A stretch of DNA of 64,000 nucleotides from Petrolisthes cinctipes (lineage: Eukaryota > Arthropoda > Malacostraca > Decapoda > Porcellanidae): positions 1 through 64,000 of the forward strand of contig JAWQEG010004738.1 in assembly GCA_033782935.1 (NCBI GenBank). Direction: 5' to 3'. The notes beneath the pieces are model-generated. The model searched no databases. It worked only from the letters and a program-made list of their open reading frames with translations, and had not been told where the DNA came from. This document shows positions 1 through 23,729 of the stretch, in pieces. The translations under genes were made by a program, and so were the position numbers. Every line of letters starts with the position of its first letter. The first letter of the stretch is position 1.

Positions 1-88
1 CTAGCTGGTATTCCGCCACATGGCATTCGGTCCCTGATTATACACATAGAGAAACCTAAGGTGAATGATAAATATTGTACCGTAACCT

Positions 89-335
89 TTAAGAGGGAAG
101 TGCAGTGTTGGTAAATCTGGAGCTACTGATTCTTACTCCAAACTATTCCAAGCTACATTACACCCTTATATATATATTTTTTTTTTATCTGGTCTTGTTT
201 CTTGGCATACTTTAATTAATTGGAGGAATCAATGCACTCCAATATACCCGAAGTATTCTTATGAGGGTAAAACGGTGGGCTACTGATTCCTCCAAACTCT
301 TCTTGGCATAGTTTGGAGGAATCACAGACCTTCCA
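89..335. mobile_element. TTAA-type MITE, family 2, decayed copy
   Basis: Starts with TTAA at 89 followed by a degenerate form of the family-2 end (GTGTTGGTAAATCTGG, then CTGATTC and CCAAACTATTCC) and contains GGAGGAATCA. The right end near 262 is degraded. A second core fragment (CTGATTCCTCC, then TTGGAGGAATCAC) lies at about 274-335. It is recognised by comparison with the intact copies at 57921 and 62323. The rest of 1-573 shows no gene. Confidence 0.5.
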
Positions 336-573
336 ATTCACACAAAAAAAAAAAAAAAGAGATTCTCCTCATTAAATAGTCAAGGTGTTCTATTGCCTTC
401 TTCTCTAGTGTCACGTTAGGCTTATTTCGTATTGCTTAGAAAATTTACAAATGAAAAAATTGATGTCAGATGTTGCCAGATATCTGTTGGGAGAATAATT
501 ATTGTATTGTTAATTTTTATTATTTCATGAACAAGAACCACCACACTACCTTAAATTTTCCCAAATATGGTTA

Positions 574-707
574 TAGATAGATGGAGAGATAGATAGATAA
601 ATAGAGATATTACAATGTATACACACACACACACACACACTCACACTAACACACACACACACACACACACACATACACACGGAATATGGCATGAGGTATT
701 GAAATGA

Positions 708-774
<67 letters not shown>

Positions 775-803
775 GAATACGGTATGCATGTGGAATTAAA
801 ATG

Positions 804-868
<65 letters not shown>

Positions 869-946
869 TATGGCATGAGGTATTGAAATGAACACACACA
901 CACAAACACACACACACAAGGAATATGGCATGAGGTATTACAATGA

Positions 947-988
<42 letters not shown>

Positions 989-1120
989 TATGGCATAAGG
1001 TATTGAAATGAACACACACACACACACACACGCACACACGGAATATGGCATGAGGTATTAAAATGAACACACACACACACACACACGCACACACGGAATA
1101 TGGCATGAGGTATTAAAATG

Positions 1121-1155
<35 letters not shown>
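574..1155. repeat. (CA)n higher-order array with a conserved 28-nt spacer
   Basis: After a short GATA-rich lead (574-600), (CA)n tracts of 8 to 27 units alternate about seven times with a non-CA spacer of the form CGGAATATGGCATGAGGTAT then TRAAATGAA. The spacers are nearly identical, so the unit spacer plus CA tract has been duplicated in tandem. Open frames here encode only Cys-Val or Thr-His repeats and are not genes. Confidence 0.9.
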
Positions 1156-1157
<2 letters not shown>

Positions 1158-1255
1158 GGGTGCAAACAGCGGGACCAACACACAAACACTACACTGCCAA
1201 TGTCTTCGCGGGTTGGCACTTTCTCTTTAAACGCCAAGATCGATGCAAGCCTGTA

Positions 1256-1270
1256 TGTGTGTGTGTGTGT

Positions 1271-1368
<98 letters not shown>

Positions 1369-1413
1369 ATGACCATACATCTATTCATATCCTGATCAAC
1401 TTCCACACAAAAA

Positions 1414-1458
<45 letters not shown>
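1256..1458. repeat. (GT)n microsatellites
   Basis: Long (GT)n runs at 1256-1364 and 1417-1458, separated by about 50 nt of unique sequence. The strand bias flips from CA on the left (up to 1155) to GT on the right. Confidence 0.9.
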
Positions 1459-1459
<1 letters not shown>

Positions 1460-1661
1460 AAGTGAAGTTGGCAAATCATGCTTTTTTCTTTTTTTCACAA
1501 GTTGAGTACAAGGAATCGTGTGAATGAATATGCGAACCTTAATTCTTCTTGTGGTATACAGTACATAAGCCTGGCTACGTGATTCTGTAAGTACAGGACG
1601 TATTGTGTATGAAAGGCTCGAGTAATGTGTTGTTGAAGTATCTAAAGGATAAGAATTAAGT

Positions 1662-1667
<6 letters not shown>

Positions 1668-1694
<27 letters not shown>

Positions 1695-1736
1695 AAAGCC
1701 AGGAAGCTATGTGTGTGTGTGTGTGAAGCCAGGAAG

Positions 1737-1827
<91 letters not shown>

Positions 1828-1866
1828 GCCAGGAAGCTAAGTGTGTGTGTGTGTGAAGCCAGGAAG

Positions 1867-1947
<81 letters not shown>

Positions 1948-1990
1948 TGTGTGTATGTGTGTAGTGTGTGTAGCCAGGAAGCTATGTGTT
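1668..1990. repeat. (GT)n higher-order array with AAGCCAGGAAGCTA spacer
   Basis: GT tracts are interrupted four times by (G)AAGCCAGGAAGCTAT/A and once by the variant TAGCCAGGAAGCTAT. This is a second, unrelated microsatellite-plus-spacer tandem array next to the one at 574-1155. Confidence 0.85.
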
Positions 1991-2277
1991 TGGCTTGGTG
2001 TGTTTGGCTGTTCGTGTGGGCCACGGGACTGACCACAAGCGATTGGATTTCAGGAACGACCCATGCATTAATGAATCCGGATCCAGAAACTTTTGATGTT
2101 ATGTCTGTTAATTAAGAATGTGATGAAACGTTCAAAGCTGTGCCTGTATAATTATGAGAGAATTAACAAACATAAAAATATATACATCTCTATACATTCT
2201 ATATAATATGATTGTCCAGAGAAAGACAGAAAATATTACGAAAGCAAGGAAAGGGTGGTAGTGGTTGTGGTAAGAAT

Positions 2278-2615
2278 AAGGGTATGAAGGATAAGTGAAG
2301 GAGAAGAGGGTATAAAGTATAAGAGGGGAAGACGAGGATAAAAGAGAGAATGAAGTGTAAGTGAAAGAGACGAAGGTAAAAGAGAGAATGAAGGATAAGT
2401 GAAGGAGACGAGAGCAAAAGAGAGAATGAAGGATAAGTGAAAGAGATGAAGGTAAAAGAGAGAATGAAGTATAAGTGAAAGAGATGAGAGCAAAAGAGAG
2501 AATGAAGGATAAGTGAAGGAGACGAAGGTAAAAGAAGAAATGAAGGATAAATGAGTGAGAAGAGGGTATGAAGTAGAAGTGAAAGAAAAGAGGGTATAAC
2601 GTATAAGTGAGGTGG
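2278..2615. repeat. 38-bp purine-rich minisatellite
   Basis: Tandem units of about 38 bp, built from AGAGAGAATGAAGGATAAGT followed by GAAGGAGACGARRGYAAA. The + strand is almost pure purine plus T. Open frames on the minus strand follow the repeat period and are not credible genes. Confidence 0.8.
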
Positions 2616-2742
2616 ACGAGGATAAAACTAGTGATAATTGTGGTGGTGCCTGGATCGATAGAGGCGTGGTTCCTGTACTCTTTCTTGCACCAGTCACCCT
2701 TTTCTCTGGCTCCACTCACCACCATGTACCTTCTCTGTCTCC

Positions 2743-2744
<2 letters not shown>

Positions 2745-2811
<67 letters not shown>

Positions 2812-2933
2812 ACACCAGTCTTTTATACACACACACACACACACACGTCTTTTATACATATACACACACACACACACATACACCAGTCTTTCACACATAC
2901 ACACATGCCAGTCTTTAATACTGCCATATACTC

Positions 2934-2986
<53 letters not shown>
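2745..2986. repeat. (CA)n microsatellite with CCAGTCTTTTATA interruptions
   Basis: CA tracts are interrupted by related short segments (CCAGTCTTTTATA, GTCTTTTATA, CCAGTCTTTCA, CCAGTCTTTAATA). It is another microsatellite-plus-spacer arrangement, less regular than those at 574-1155 and 1668-1990. Confidence 0.85.
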
Positions 2987-2987
<1 letters not shown>

Positions 2988-3187
2988 TATAAAGCCATCG
3001 TATGTATATAGTTCATCATATTATCATTATTATCATCATCATCATTATCGAGTCAACAATGTGTATATGGGGCGTTTCTCCCTGGTGTGGAATTAATCTA
3101 GGGGGGTCGTTTTACACATAGCCTTCAAAACACAGCAACAAAACAGAACCCCGACTCACCCTTACATATACCGAGGCTGTCTATTTT

Positions 3188-3215
3188 CTGGTATGGGTTG
3201 GAGGAATCAATAGCC
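3188..3215. mobile_element. fragment carrying the MITE core GGAGGAATCA
   Basis: Reads TTTTCTGGTATGGGTTGGAG followed by GAATCAATAGCC. This matches the internal core shared by MITE families 1 and 2; no ends are visible. Confidence 0.3.
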
Positions 3216-3260
3216 CCTACTGTTCGCCTAATAGAAAATTGATCTCCTTAATGAGCCATC

Positions 3261-3409
<149 letters not shown>

Positions 3410-3689
3410 CAAGGAGGTGATGTAAACTGACTGATAGACTGACTGACATCATTACCTGTTTATGCTACACGTATACATGTTCTTATCACCACCACCAAAC
3501 ACTAATACATCATCTCTCTGATAGGCTGTGTTGTAGGAAGAGAAGAGATGATAAATGGCATGCAGTGTAATGAGGAAGGGAGTGATGCAGTGAGGGACGG
3601 ACGGCGGTGTGTTTACAGTATTAGGTTACGGTTTGAGGTATGAGGTTAACAATGACGCGTGATATCAATGAGGCTGCAATAGTAGTTGT

Positions 3690-4640
3690 AAAAATTGCCA
3701 GTGGTTATGGTAGTTGTAAAAGTGTGAAGTGGTTATGGTAGCTATAAAGTGTGAAGTGGTTATGGTAGTTGTAAAAGTTGCCTGTGGTTATGAAGTTGTA
3801 AAAGTGTGAAGTGGTTATGGTAGTTGTAAAAGTGTGTATGGTTATGGTAGCTATAAAAGTGTGAAGTGGTTATGGTAGCTATAAAAGTGTGAAGTGGTTA
3901 TGGTAGTTATAAAAGTGTGAAGTGGTTATGGTAGTTATAAAAGTGTGAAGTGGTTATGGTAGTTATAAAAGTGTGAAGTGGTTATCGGTAGTTATAAAAG
4001 TGTGCAGTCGTTATGGTAGTTATAAAAGTGTGAAGTGGTTATGGTAATTGTAAAAGTGTGCAGTAGTTATGGTAGTTGTAGAAGTATGCAGTGGTAATGA
4101 TAGTTGTAAAAGTGTGTATGGTTATGGTAGTTGTAAAAGTTGCCAGTGGTTATGGTAGCTATAAAAGTGTGAAGTGGTTATGGTAGTTGTAAAAGTGTGT
4201 ATGGTTATGGTAGTTGTGAAAGTGTGTATGGTTATGGTAGTTGTGAAAGTGTGTATGGTTATGGTAGTTGTAAAAGTGTGTATGGTGTATGGTAGCTGTA
4301 AAAGTGTGTATGGTTATGGTAATTGTAAAAAGTGTGTATGGTTATGGTTAGTTATAAAAAGTGTGAAGTGGTTATGGTAGCTATAAAAGTGAGAAGTGGT
4401 TATGGTAGTTGTAAAAGTGTGTAATGGTTATGGTAGCTATAAAAGTGTGTATGGTTTATGGTAGTTATAGAAGTGTGCAGTGGTTATGGTAGTTGTGAAA
4501 GGTTGCAGTAGTTATGGTAGTTGTAGAAGTCTGCAGTGGTAATGATAGTTGTAAAAAGTGTGTATGGTTATGGTAGTTGTAGAGTATGCAGTGATAATGG
4601 TACTTGTAAAAGGTTGGTTGCAGTGACGTATGGTATCAGT
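3690..4640. repeat. 27/28-bp minisatellite, about 35 units
   Basis: Degenerate tandem units of the form GTGGTTATGGTAGTTRTAAA followed by AGTGTGAA or AGTGTGTA. Units in the centre (4174-4290) are a more homogeneous 27-bp variant, so the array is oldest at its ends. The open frame across 4174-4380 only reflects the 27-bp (9-codon) period. Confidence 0.85.
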
Positions 4641-4739
4641 GATAATGGTAACTGTAAAAGGGTGAAGCTCTAGTGGTGATTGGGGTATATGAAGGGCAGC
4701 AGAGTGAAGATACAGTGTGAAGGCAGCAGTAGTATTGAT

Positions 4740-5010
4740 GGGTATATAGTAGTGTGTATGGGTAGTGAGGTCAGGTGAGGCAGTAGTAAGAATAGTGGGG
4801 TCAGGAGACGCAGTAGTAAGAGTAGTGAGGTCCAAGTGAGGGTAGTAAGAATAGTGGGGTCAGGAGAAGCAGTAGTAAGAGTAGTGAGGTCAGGTGAGGT
4901 AACAGTGTGCATGGGTAGTGAGGTCAGGTGAGGAAGTAGTAAGTAAGAGAGTGAGGTCAGGTGAGGCAGTGCGTAAAAATGAGGTCAGGTGAAGTCAGGT
5001 GAGGGAGTAG
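4740..5010. repeat. GAGGTCAGGTGAGG minisatellite
   Basis: Imperfect tandem units combine AGTAGTAAGAATAGTGGGGTC or close variants with AGTGAGGTCAGGTGAGG. Minus-strand open frames here are period-driven. Confidence 0.75.
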
Positions 5011-5154
5011 TAAAAGCAATGAGGTCAAGTTAGGTAGGTAGCAGTGTACATAATGAGGTCACATGAGGTAACAGTATATGTATAGTGAGACCAGAGGTGT
5101 GTCCAGTGTGGAGTGAGTGGGAGTGTATACATTGCGTGCAAGGGGCTAATGGCT

Positions 5155-5155
<1 letters not shown>

Positions 5156-5207
<52 letters not shown>
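5156..5207. repeat. (CA)n microsatellite
   Basis: A pure CA run of about 50 nt. The following 5208-5679 is unique AT-rich sequence in which no gene, RNA or repeat was recognised. Confidence 0.9.
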
Positions 5208-5209
<2 letters not shown>

Positions 5210-5679
5210 GCACACCTGTAGCTTAGCCCACTTTTAGGGTTGATTCATGCATATCATTACGTGAGGACGACGGACTCTCATTGCCGAGATTAGGTAGAAA
5301 AAAAATCTGCACAAATCTATATAAAGGACTTATATACTTATTAACCATAGTAGAAAGTCCAAGGAAGTAGATGACAAACATTTAGTACAATTTTCTTTAC
5401 AATTACTTAAAATCATCGTATTAATTTACAAAGAGACACGTTCTTAAAATTTACTGTTTATACTGTCTATATATTTTGCGACAGCCTCAATTATTTTATT
5501 CGCATTTGACGTGACTTATAACTTTTACTGGCAACTGGACTTTTCATAATGGCTAACAATGGTACGAATGGATATATAATTATACTGTATATATATTAAC
5601 ATGATCAATTTATATAATGATCGAGGTTCAGTATACAATGTGGATACGTCATGGCAACTCTCAATACACGACACGAAAG

Positions 5680-5821
5680 AACTGTTTGTGTATAAGTGTT
5701 ATAAACTGTTTGTGTATAAGTGTATAAACTGTTTGTGTATAAGTGTATAAACTGTTTGTGTATAAGTGTATAAACTGTTTGTGTATAAGTGTATAAACTG
5801 TTTGTGTATAAGTGTATAAAC
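5680..5821. repeat. 23-bp tandem repeat
   Basis: About six near-identical copies of AAACTGTTTGTGTATAAGTG plus TAT (23 bp). High identity suggests recent expansion. Confidence 0.9.
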
Positions 5822-6088
5822 AGATGACACCACCAAACTCGTCACCGGAACTGTTATCGGGTGTTATCTCTGGCGGATGTGACGTACACTGTCTAGAGGG
5901 TACAACACAATCAAACAACTCCTCCTTATTTTCTATCAACACTCACAGTGGTATTATTAAATATGCTTCTTTGAGGAATAGTTCTCTTTATCATTCAGTT
6001 TTTATTATTTTGCAATGCGTATTTAACGATGAAAAGCCTTATCGTCGAATAATAAGTTTGATAACACCTCCCAAATGTTGGATACAGT

Positions 6089-6313
6089 TTAAGGGGGTGC
6101 GGGGAGTAGGGGGACCAGGCTTGCGGGGGGGAATAGGGGGACAGGCTTGGTGTGGGTAGAAAGGCCTGTCCCCTATTCCCGCACCCACCTAACCCCCCCC
6201 CCCCCTCTACAAGCCTGTACCCCTACTACCCGCACCCCCCCCCCCCCCCGACCCCCCTCAAAAACCCCCCGCACCCCCCTTAAGCCTGTCCCCCTATTCC
6301 CGCACCCCCTTAA
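6089..6313. mobile_element. GC-rich foldback element bounded by TTAA (family 3)
   Basis: The left end TTAAGGGGGTGCGGGGAGTA is matched inverted on the right by TATTCCCGCACCCCCTTAA. Internally the G-rich left arm (with ACAGGCTT) pairs with a C-rich right arm (AAGCCTGT, repeated). Both ends fall on TTAA, the target of piggyBac-type transposons, and the first 10 bp (TTAAGGGGGT) equal those of the family-2 copy at 22132. The G runs (five or more G, repeated) could form G-quadruplexes. Confidence 0.55.
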
Positions 6314-6544
6314 ACAAATGTAAAGTAATAGGGGAAAGACTTTTAGATATTATATGTTATAGGTCTACGCTCAACGCCAGCTGTGTGTTAGTTGAATCTT
6401 CACTATAACATCACGAGGCTGGTGTATTTTTCAAGCCAGTACACCATCACAGTTATATGAAAACCTTGAAGGGAGAAACTCGTCAAGATCAATACTAAAT
6501 CCTCCATATTATTATGTAATGAAACTGATTCCCTATATGAGGTG

Positions 6545-6805
6545 CTTTGGTTCCTGGGATAGGTTGGAGTAATCAGTATCCGAATATTCAGGTTAATAAA
6601 AAGTGGTTAATAAAAAGTGGTTAATAAAAAGTGGTTAATAAAAAGTGGTTTTGCTTCCTGGGATAGGTTGGAGTAATCAGTAGCCGAATATTCAGGTTAA
6701 TAAAAAGTGGTAAGAAAAAAGTGGTTAATAAAAAGTGGTTTTGCTTCCTGGGATAGGTTGGCGTAATCAGTAGCCGAATATTCAGGTTAATAAAAAGTGG
6801 TTCTC
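6545..6805. repeat. tandem repeat containing the MITE core and AATAAAAAGTGGTT
   Basis: Three copies of TCCTGGGATAGGTTGGAGTA with following ATCAGTA and CCGAATATTCAGG are separated by one to four copies of TTAATAAAAAGTGG. The first part is a variant of the GGAGGAATCA core of the MITEs. The 6806-7103 stretch shows nothing recognisable. Confidence 0.75.
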
Positions 6806-7103
6806 CCCTTAAGGTTTACTCTCATATGGGGTTTCTATTCAAGTGTGTTTTCTGGACTCTTAGTTACACATGATAGCATTCTGGGGATACTAATTAAAGA
6901 TGATGTAAATGAGCCTTAACTTTGAACTCTTTTTTTATCCTTTCTAAGCCAAGAGTGTAGAAAAAACTGTCAGGGGTGTAAAACAAATTATATAACTTTG
7001 ATAATTACCCTTAAACTTAACCTAATCGAACCTAAACCCTTATAAAAATACCCTTATACGTTCTTAATAAATAAATGATTAATACCATAATTTCTATTGC
7101 AGA

Positions 7104-7560
7104 CAGTGAGAGGAGCGACAAAAGCAGAGGTGAAGTGACTGTGAGGTTAGGAGGGGAAAGCAGCCCCCTAACCCTCCCACCTACACACAACCCACTCTCC
7201 CAGCCATCAACGCATCACCAATCCTCACATCACCCTCTCCCCTACAACACATCACCCTCTCCCAGACGACGCAGCCCCCTCTCCCAGTCAACGCATCACC
7301 AACTCTCAGATCACCCTTGGTCGCTCGTTCCTTCTCTGTACACCAACCTGACTCACCCACCACCACCACTAACAGCAACAACAACTCGTGGTGCCCAATA
7401 TAATCCCCGTCATGCACTGGCCAGACGTCGCATTGCCCCCAAGATAATATCACCTCAGTCGCTGCAGCCCCTTCTTCCTCCTTCTCCTCCTCCTCCTCCT
7501 CTCTCCTCCCTAATGAATGTTGACACTACTTCATGGCTGACTCAAGCGTATGTCACCTAG
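7104..7560 (+). CDS. uncharacterised Ser/Pro/His-rich open frame, possible exon
   Basis: A frame open for about 150 codons follows a good acceptor (TTCTATTGCAG at 7093-7103) and ends at TAG 7560. The predicted product is rich in Ser, Pro, His and Thr (for example PPTHNPLSQPSTHH) with no known domain. The DNA is C-rich and partly repetitive (CACATCACCCTCTCCC units, CCT runs), so the open frame may be chance. It could be a terminal or untranslated exon of an unknown + strand transcript. No donor or partner exon was found. Confidence 0.2.
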
Positions 7561-8624
7561 GCACGGGTAATATGGCCATTGATGACACCTCTTACCATTA
7601 CTACTACTACTACTACTACGACTGTGAGAAGAGGAAACAACACCAACGATGGTCCTTTAATAGACAACATTGAGACTATACCTGAAAGTTCCTAGGAGTT
7701 AATTATTGATAAGCATAGGTTTTCCAATTCTACCCATCAAGCAAACTCTCTATTATATATTATTATTACTATACGATCTTTGTTTGCTCTGCCGTCCCGA
7801 ATATCAGATAAACAAACAAATAAATAAACAACTCGCCGATTTCCTTCCCTCAAGAGATATAATCATTCGTCGCTCTTAGTTTTCATATCATACCGTAGGT
7901 GCTGACTAATGTACGAATATTAAGACTACGTAACTTTCTCATACGACATCATCAAGTTTAAGGAGCTCTGTAGGTGACTGACTTCCTATTATTAGAACTT
8001 GCATGTCTCAGTGATTCCCAGGAGGCACAATGACATCACCACCCTCCGGACTGTTTACCTGCCACCACGAGGAAGAAGCAGCAACCACCTCCCAAACCTA
8101 GATAGATAGATATATATGCAGTAAAAAGACGTCGACCAACACAACCAGCAACAGTTGAGAAGTGTTTGTTACCTTGAGGGTGCACGTATATACCGACACT
8201 GCCATACATTCACCATCACCTCCGACAGTGTCACTTCTCTTGTCACTTGTTGCTGCTGTTACTGATACCTCCTGTAAAGTTGCCAAGGTTCGTGAGTTTG
8301 TATAAGAGGCCGCCAACTGATGAGAAACTTCAGAGTGATTCAATCCTCCTTCTCTGATCTCAGAATTCTATACACGAAGGCTTCGTGTTATGCCGATTCT
8401 TTAATTTATTCACAGTCTCTGCACAATTCAGTAATGAAGACATTCTACAACTGACTCTTCACGTCTGCACATCTTATTATATATCCTCCTCTATTGTAAA
8501 ACAAAGCGTGTCTCTAGGTAAGGAAGTATAATATATATAGAGTGCTATTTGTCTCAAACGAGGATTCTACAAATTGAGACAAACAGAATTTTCGACTAGA
8601 CAAACGCCTTGCACAGCAGCAGCC
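7561..8624. other. intergenic stretch upstream of the coiled-coil gene
   Basis: Contains a short (CTA)n run (about 7599-7618) and otherwise unique sequence. No gene was recognised. It would contain the promoter of the gene starting at 8625 if that start is right, but no core promoter element is convincing. Confidence 0.4.
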
Positions 8625-20250
<11,626 letters not shown>

Positions 20251-20253
20251 TAA

Positions 20254-20625
20254 CACCATTCACTAACAACACAGAAAGTGTACAGTTACAACACCTCCTC
20301 CACAAACAGTAAAGATGAGCAGGAACAACACCTCCACTAACAACGGACAGTGGGGAGTAATACCACCTTAACAAACAGTAAACAGTGAGCAGTAACAACA
20401 CATTAACAAACTACAAAAAAAAAAAAAAAATCCACAAACAGTAAACAATGAACAGTAATAATAACTCCACGAACGGTGAAAAGTAAACAGTAATAATAAC
20501 TCCAAGAACGGTGAAAAGTAAACAGTAATAATAACTCCACGAACAGTAAACAGAGAGTAGTAACAACACCTCCACAACAGTCAACAGTGAGCAGTAATAA
20601 CAACATCTTACTTCTCTCGGCACAA
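20254..20625. repeat. degenerate tandem repeat in the probable 3' UTR
   Basis: Repeated AACAGTAATAATAACTCCAC with GAACGGTGAAAAGTA or AAACAGTRARCAGTAACAAC, plus a 17-nt A run at 20414. It starts just after the coiled-coil gene's last stop. No AATAAA is close; the nearest good one is at 21117-21122. Confidence 0.6.
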
Positions 20626-20701
20626 ATTCAGCTGCGTACATTATAATAGAAGGCTTCTCGTCTCAGGCTTAGTGCTAACGCTGTGTTGATTTTGTAGATA
20701 C

Positions 20702-20971
<270 letters not shown>

Positions 20972-21625
20972 CAGCTGGCTCCCTATACAGAGGTGAGCGG
21001 GACTGCATCTGTTATCAGGTATGTTGTTTGAATTAGATTTACACAAAAGGAAAAAAAAAATAAACACTTGCTAAAATCATTGCATCCTTAAATTACAAGA
21101 CAATCACCATGAGCGGAATAAAATGTTATTAAGCTCAAGATGTGATTTAGAGATCAAAATTGAATTGACTGATATTGCGATTGATTTATAGATTAACCTT
21201 TCTAGTTAAAAACGATTTTGAAGCAATTTTTAAACAATGTTTGAATAATATTTGAATATATATATGTAGTGTGATATATATGCAAACTCGAATATTACAT
21301 GTTAGTACAGACATGACTAAGCATTATTTAATAAAATTATTTGTGAATGCTCAGTATTTATGTATTAAAAAGATATTCATTTATTATCCTTCAGAATAGT
21401 AAGTTAGGAAACAGATAATATAATTAGCATATAAATACCCTCATTTGGAGATGCTAGTAAAAAAATATGGCATTGAAGGAAAATCATGACCAACTAAGTA
21501 GACGAAACAGAACTGAGAACATGCATCACCACATGTGTCGTCCTTGTGTAATAATCATCAGCTTCAATGCCTTCCAATTCACCAACAAAAGAATCTCCCC
21601 TCAACTCCACAAAGGTCAATTTTTC

Positions 21626-21785
21626 TTAAGGTCCCTGTGATCGTCATGACCGAGAATTGGAGGTCTCTGATTCCTCCTGACTATGCCACGAAACAAGTTC
21701 CTTCGATATAGGTGGTGTTTCTTGGCAATAATTGAAGGACACTTTTTATACTTACAATTCTTTGACTACATCACGGTCCCCTCAA
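21626..21785 (-). mobile_element. TTAA-type MITE, family 1, copy 5 (inverted)
   Basis: TTAAGGTCCCTGTGATCGTC at the left, internal GGAGGTCTCTGATTCCTCCT and TGCCACGAAACAAGTTCC. The right end is ACGGTCCCCTCAA, with TTAA changed to TCAA. Confidence 0.65.
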
Positions 21786-21849
21786 GGTTGTCTGTCACTC
21801 TACTCTGTCGCTATGCACCCTTCCTGACCACGACTATAGCCATTAATAT

Positions 21850-22018
21850 GTGGGTAATACACTTTTGGTACATTAGAGCATCTTGATTCCTCAAAGGTAT
21901 GCCAGGAAACAGGACCAGCATAGCACAAATAATGAAGATCTGTTGCTTACAATAATTTGGACGAATCAGTTGCTCCAGATTTGCTTGCCATCAACACTGC
22001 ACAGTACTATCCCCATAA
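21850..22018 (-). mobile_element. TTAA-type MITE, family 2, nearly complete
   Basis: Left GTGGGTAATACACTTTTGGT, internal TTGATTCCTCAAAGGTATGC and CAGGAAACAGGACCAGCA, right CAGTACTATCCCC then ATAA in place of TTAA. Collinear with the intact copies at 57921 and 62323. Confidence 0.6.
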
Positions 22019-22131
22019 AATGAACGGTATATGCAATTAACGGTATATGCAATATCACACTGCAATTCGATATAATACTCTAATGACTCCTTGCTATCTG
22101 ATTTATAAGTTTTTTTTTATCGTTTATACTT

Positions 22132-22198
22132 AAGGGGGTAGTACAGTGTTGATAAATCCGGAACTAATAATTCCTCCAAAGTGTGACATGGCTAAAAA
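22132..22198 (+). mobile_element. TTAA-type MITE, family 2, left-end fragment
   Basis: TTAAGGGGGTAGTACAGTGT then GATAAATCCGGAACTAATAA and TTCCTCCAAAG, then unrelated sequence. Confidence 0.5.
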
Positions 22199-22354
22199 CT
22201 AGACACTGTGACTTGTCGTTATGGTGGTTATGATTATTCCATTGTGTGTCAAGTGAAGTGAGATCAAATGACGGATCGTGTGTGTAGTACAGAACTCATG
22301 CAGACGACCCCGTGGCCTTTTCGGAGGGATCATGCTCGTGGCTCCACTTCCACT

Positions 22355-22690
22355 TCCACGTCCTCCAAATTCATCCACTCTAACCATTATCACACCCTCA
22401 AAAACCATCCACTCCCCCTTCCACACCCTCTAAGTCCATCCACTCCCATTTTCATACCCTCCAAATCTATCCACTCCCTTCTTTCACGTCTTTTAAATCC
22501 ACCTACTCCCACTTCCACACTCTTTAAATCCATCCACTTTCACACCTACCAAATCCACCTACTCCCACTTCCACACTCTTTAAATCCATCCACTTTCACA
22601 CCTACCAAATCCACCCACTCCCACTTCCACACTCTCTAAATCCATTCACTCTCACACCTACCAAATCCACCCACTCCCACTTCCACCACC
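22355..22690. repeat. C-rich minisatellite (CCACTCCCACTTCCACACYC)
   Basis: Tandem units of about 30 to 33 bp combining CCACTCCCACTTCCACACTC with TTTAAATCCATCCACTTTCA or CACCTACCAAATCCAC. The + strand frame across it is repeat-driven. Confidence 0.8.
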
Positions 22691-22881
22691 ACCATCACTA
22701 ACTTGACCCCAACCAGCCAGCCAGTCAACCACACCTCTCACGTGAATTCACCCTCAGTCAGTCAGTCAGTCAGTCCCGTCATTCCCCAACAAGTCGTCAG
22801 TCGGGTAGGGTGTGTGTGTGTCTGTAGCTTCTGGCACAACCTCGACTATAGTTGTGGTCTCGTCTTTCTCATGTGTTGTTC

Positions 22882-23035
22882 TTAAGGAGGTAGTACAGAG
22901 CTGGTAAATTGATCTGGAGCGATTGATTCCTCCAAACTATTCCAAGCAACTAGCCACCAAACAGTATTTTTTTGGTTATCTCCATTGTCCTGTTTCTTTG
23001 CGTACTTTGGAGGAATCAAGGCCGTCTGTAACAGT
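22882..23035 (+). mobile_element. TTAA-type MITE, family 2, right end lost
   Basis: TTAAGGAGGTAGTACAGAGC, ATTCCTCCAAACTATTCCAA, CCTGTTTCTTTGCGTACTTT and GGAGGAATCAAGGCC. Confidence 0.6.
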
Positions 23036-23230
23036 GATCGTTGCAAAATGTATCAGAGCAAGGAGTGTTGAACAATTATTTTTATAGGGTGCACTGTATG
23101 TATGTGGTATTTTCTTTTTCTTTTTGTCTTTTTCAATGTTGAACCTGTTGTTAACTTGTCCCGTTACTGGTATATATATAACCTAGTGAGCTTGAAAGGA
23201 AGACCTGGCAATGCAGCTAGAGTGTGTTGT

Positions 23231-23385
23231 TTAAGAAGGTGGAACGTACAGTGTTGGTAAATCTGGAGCAAGTGATTCCTCCAAACTATTCCAAGCAACA
23301 GGCCACCATTATTTGTGTTAATCTAGGCTACCTACCTACCCCGTTTCCTGGTATTCTTTGGAGGAATCAAGGAGCTCTATATGTT
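23231..23385 (+). mobile_element. TTAA-type MITE, family 2, right end lost
   Basis: TTAAGAAGGTGGAACGTACA, GTGTTGGTAAATCTGGAGCA, CCAAGCAACAGGCCACCATT and TTTGGAGGAATCAAGGAGCT. The right end decays after 23380. Confidence 0.6.
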
Positions 23386-23475
23386 ACTAAAGAAAGTACG
23401 TGAGTGTGGCTCCTAGCAACAGCAGCCTTTATTGTATGGTGATTATCTCAACCTTTTAAACTCTCATCACTCTAA

Positions 23476-23478
<3 letters not shown>

Positions 23479-23557
<79 letters not shown>

Positions 23558-23624
23558 ATCACCACAAACGTTGGTTCACACACACACTCACACACACACA
23601 CACAGCCATCACCCCAAACGTTAC

Positions 23625-23723
<99 letters not shown>

Positions 23724-23729
23724 GCGGTA

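Noticed and set aside
574..1990. CRISPR-like alternation of repeat and spacer
   Set aside because: Here the simple tract varies in length and the spacers are identical to each other, the reverse of a CRISPR array, and the genome is eukaryotic.
546..2036. Long Cys-Val and Thr-His repeat open frames
   Set aside because: They are translations of (AC)n/(GT)n arrays, open in several frames, with no start, splice or domain evidence. The same holds at 2607-2992, 9317-9530, 16560-16889, 20628-21067, 23432-23866 and 25656-26038.
5812..6159. Open frame MYKQMTPPNSSPELL...
   Set aside because: Begins in the 23-bp tandem repeat and ends inside the GC-rich foldback; no domain or splice support.
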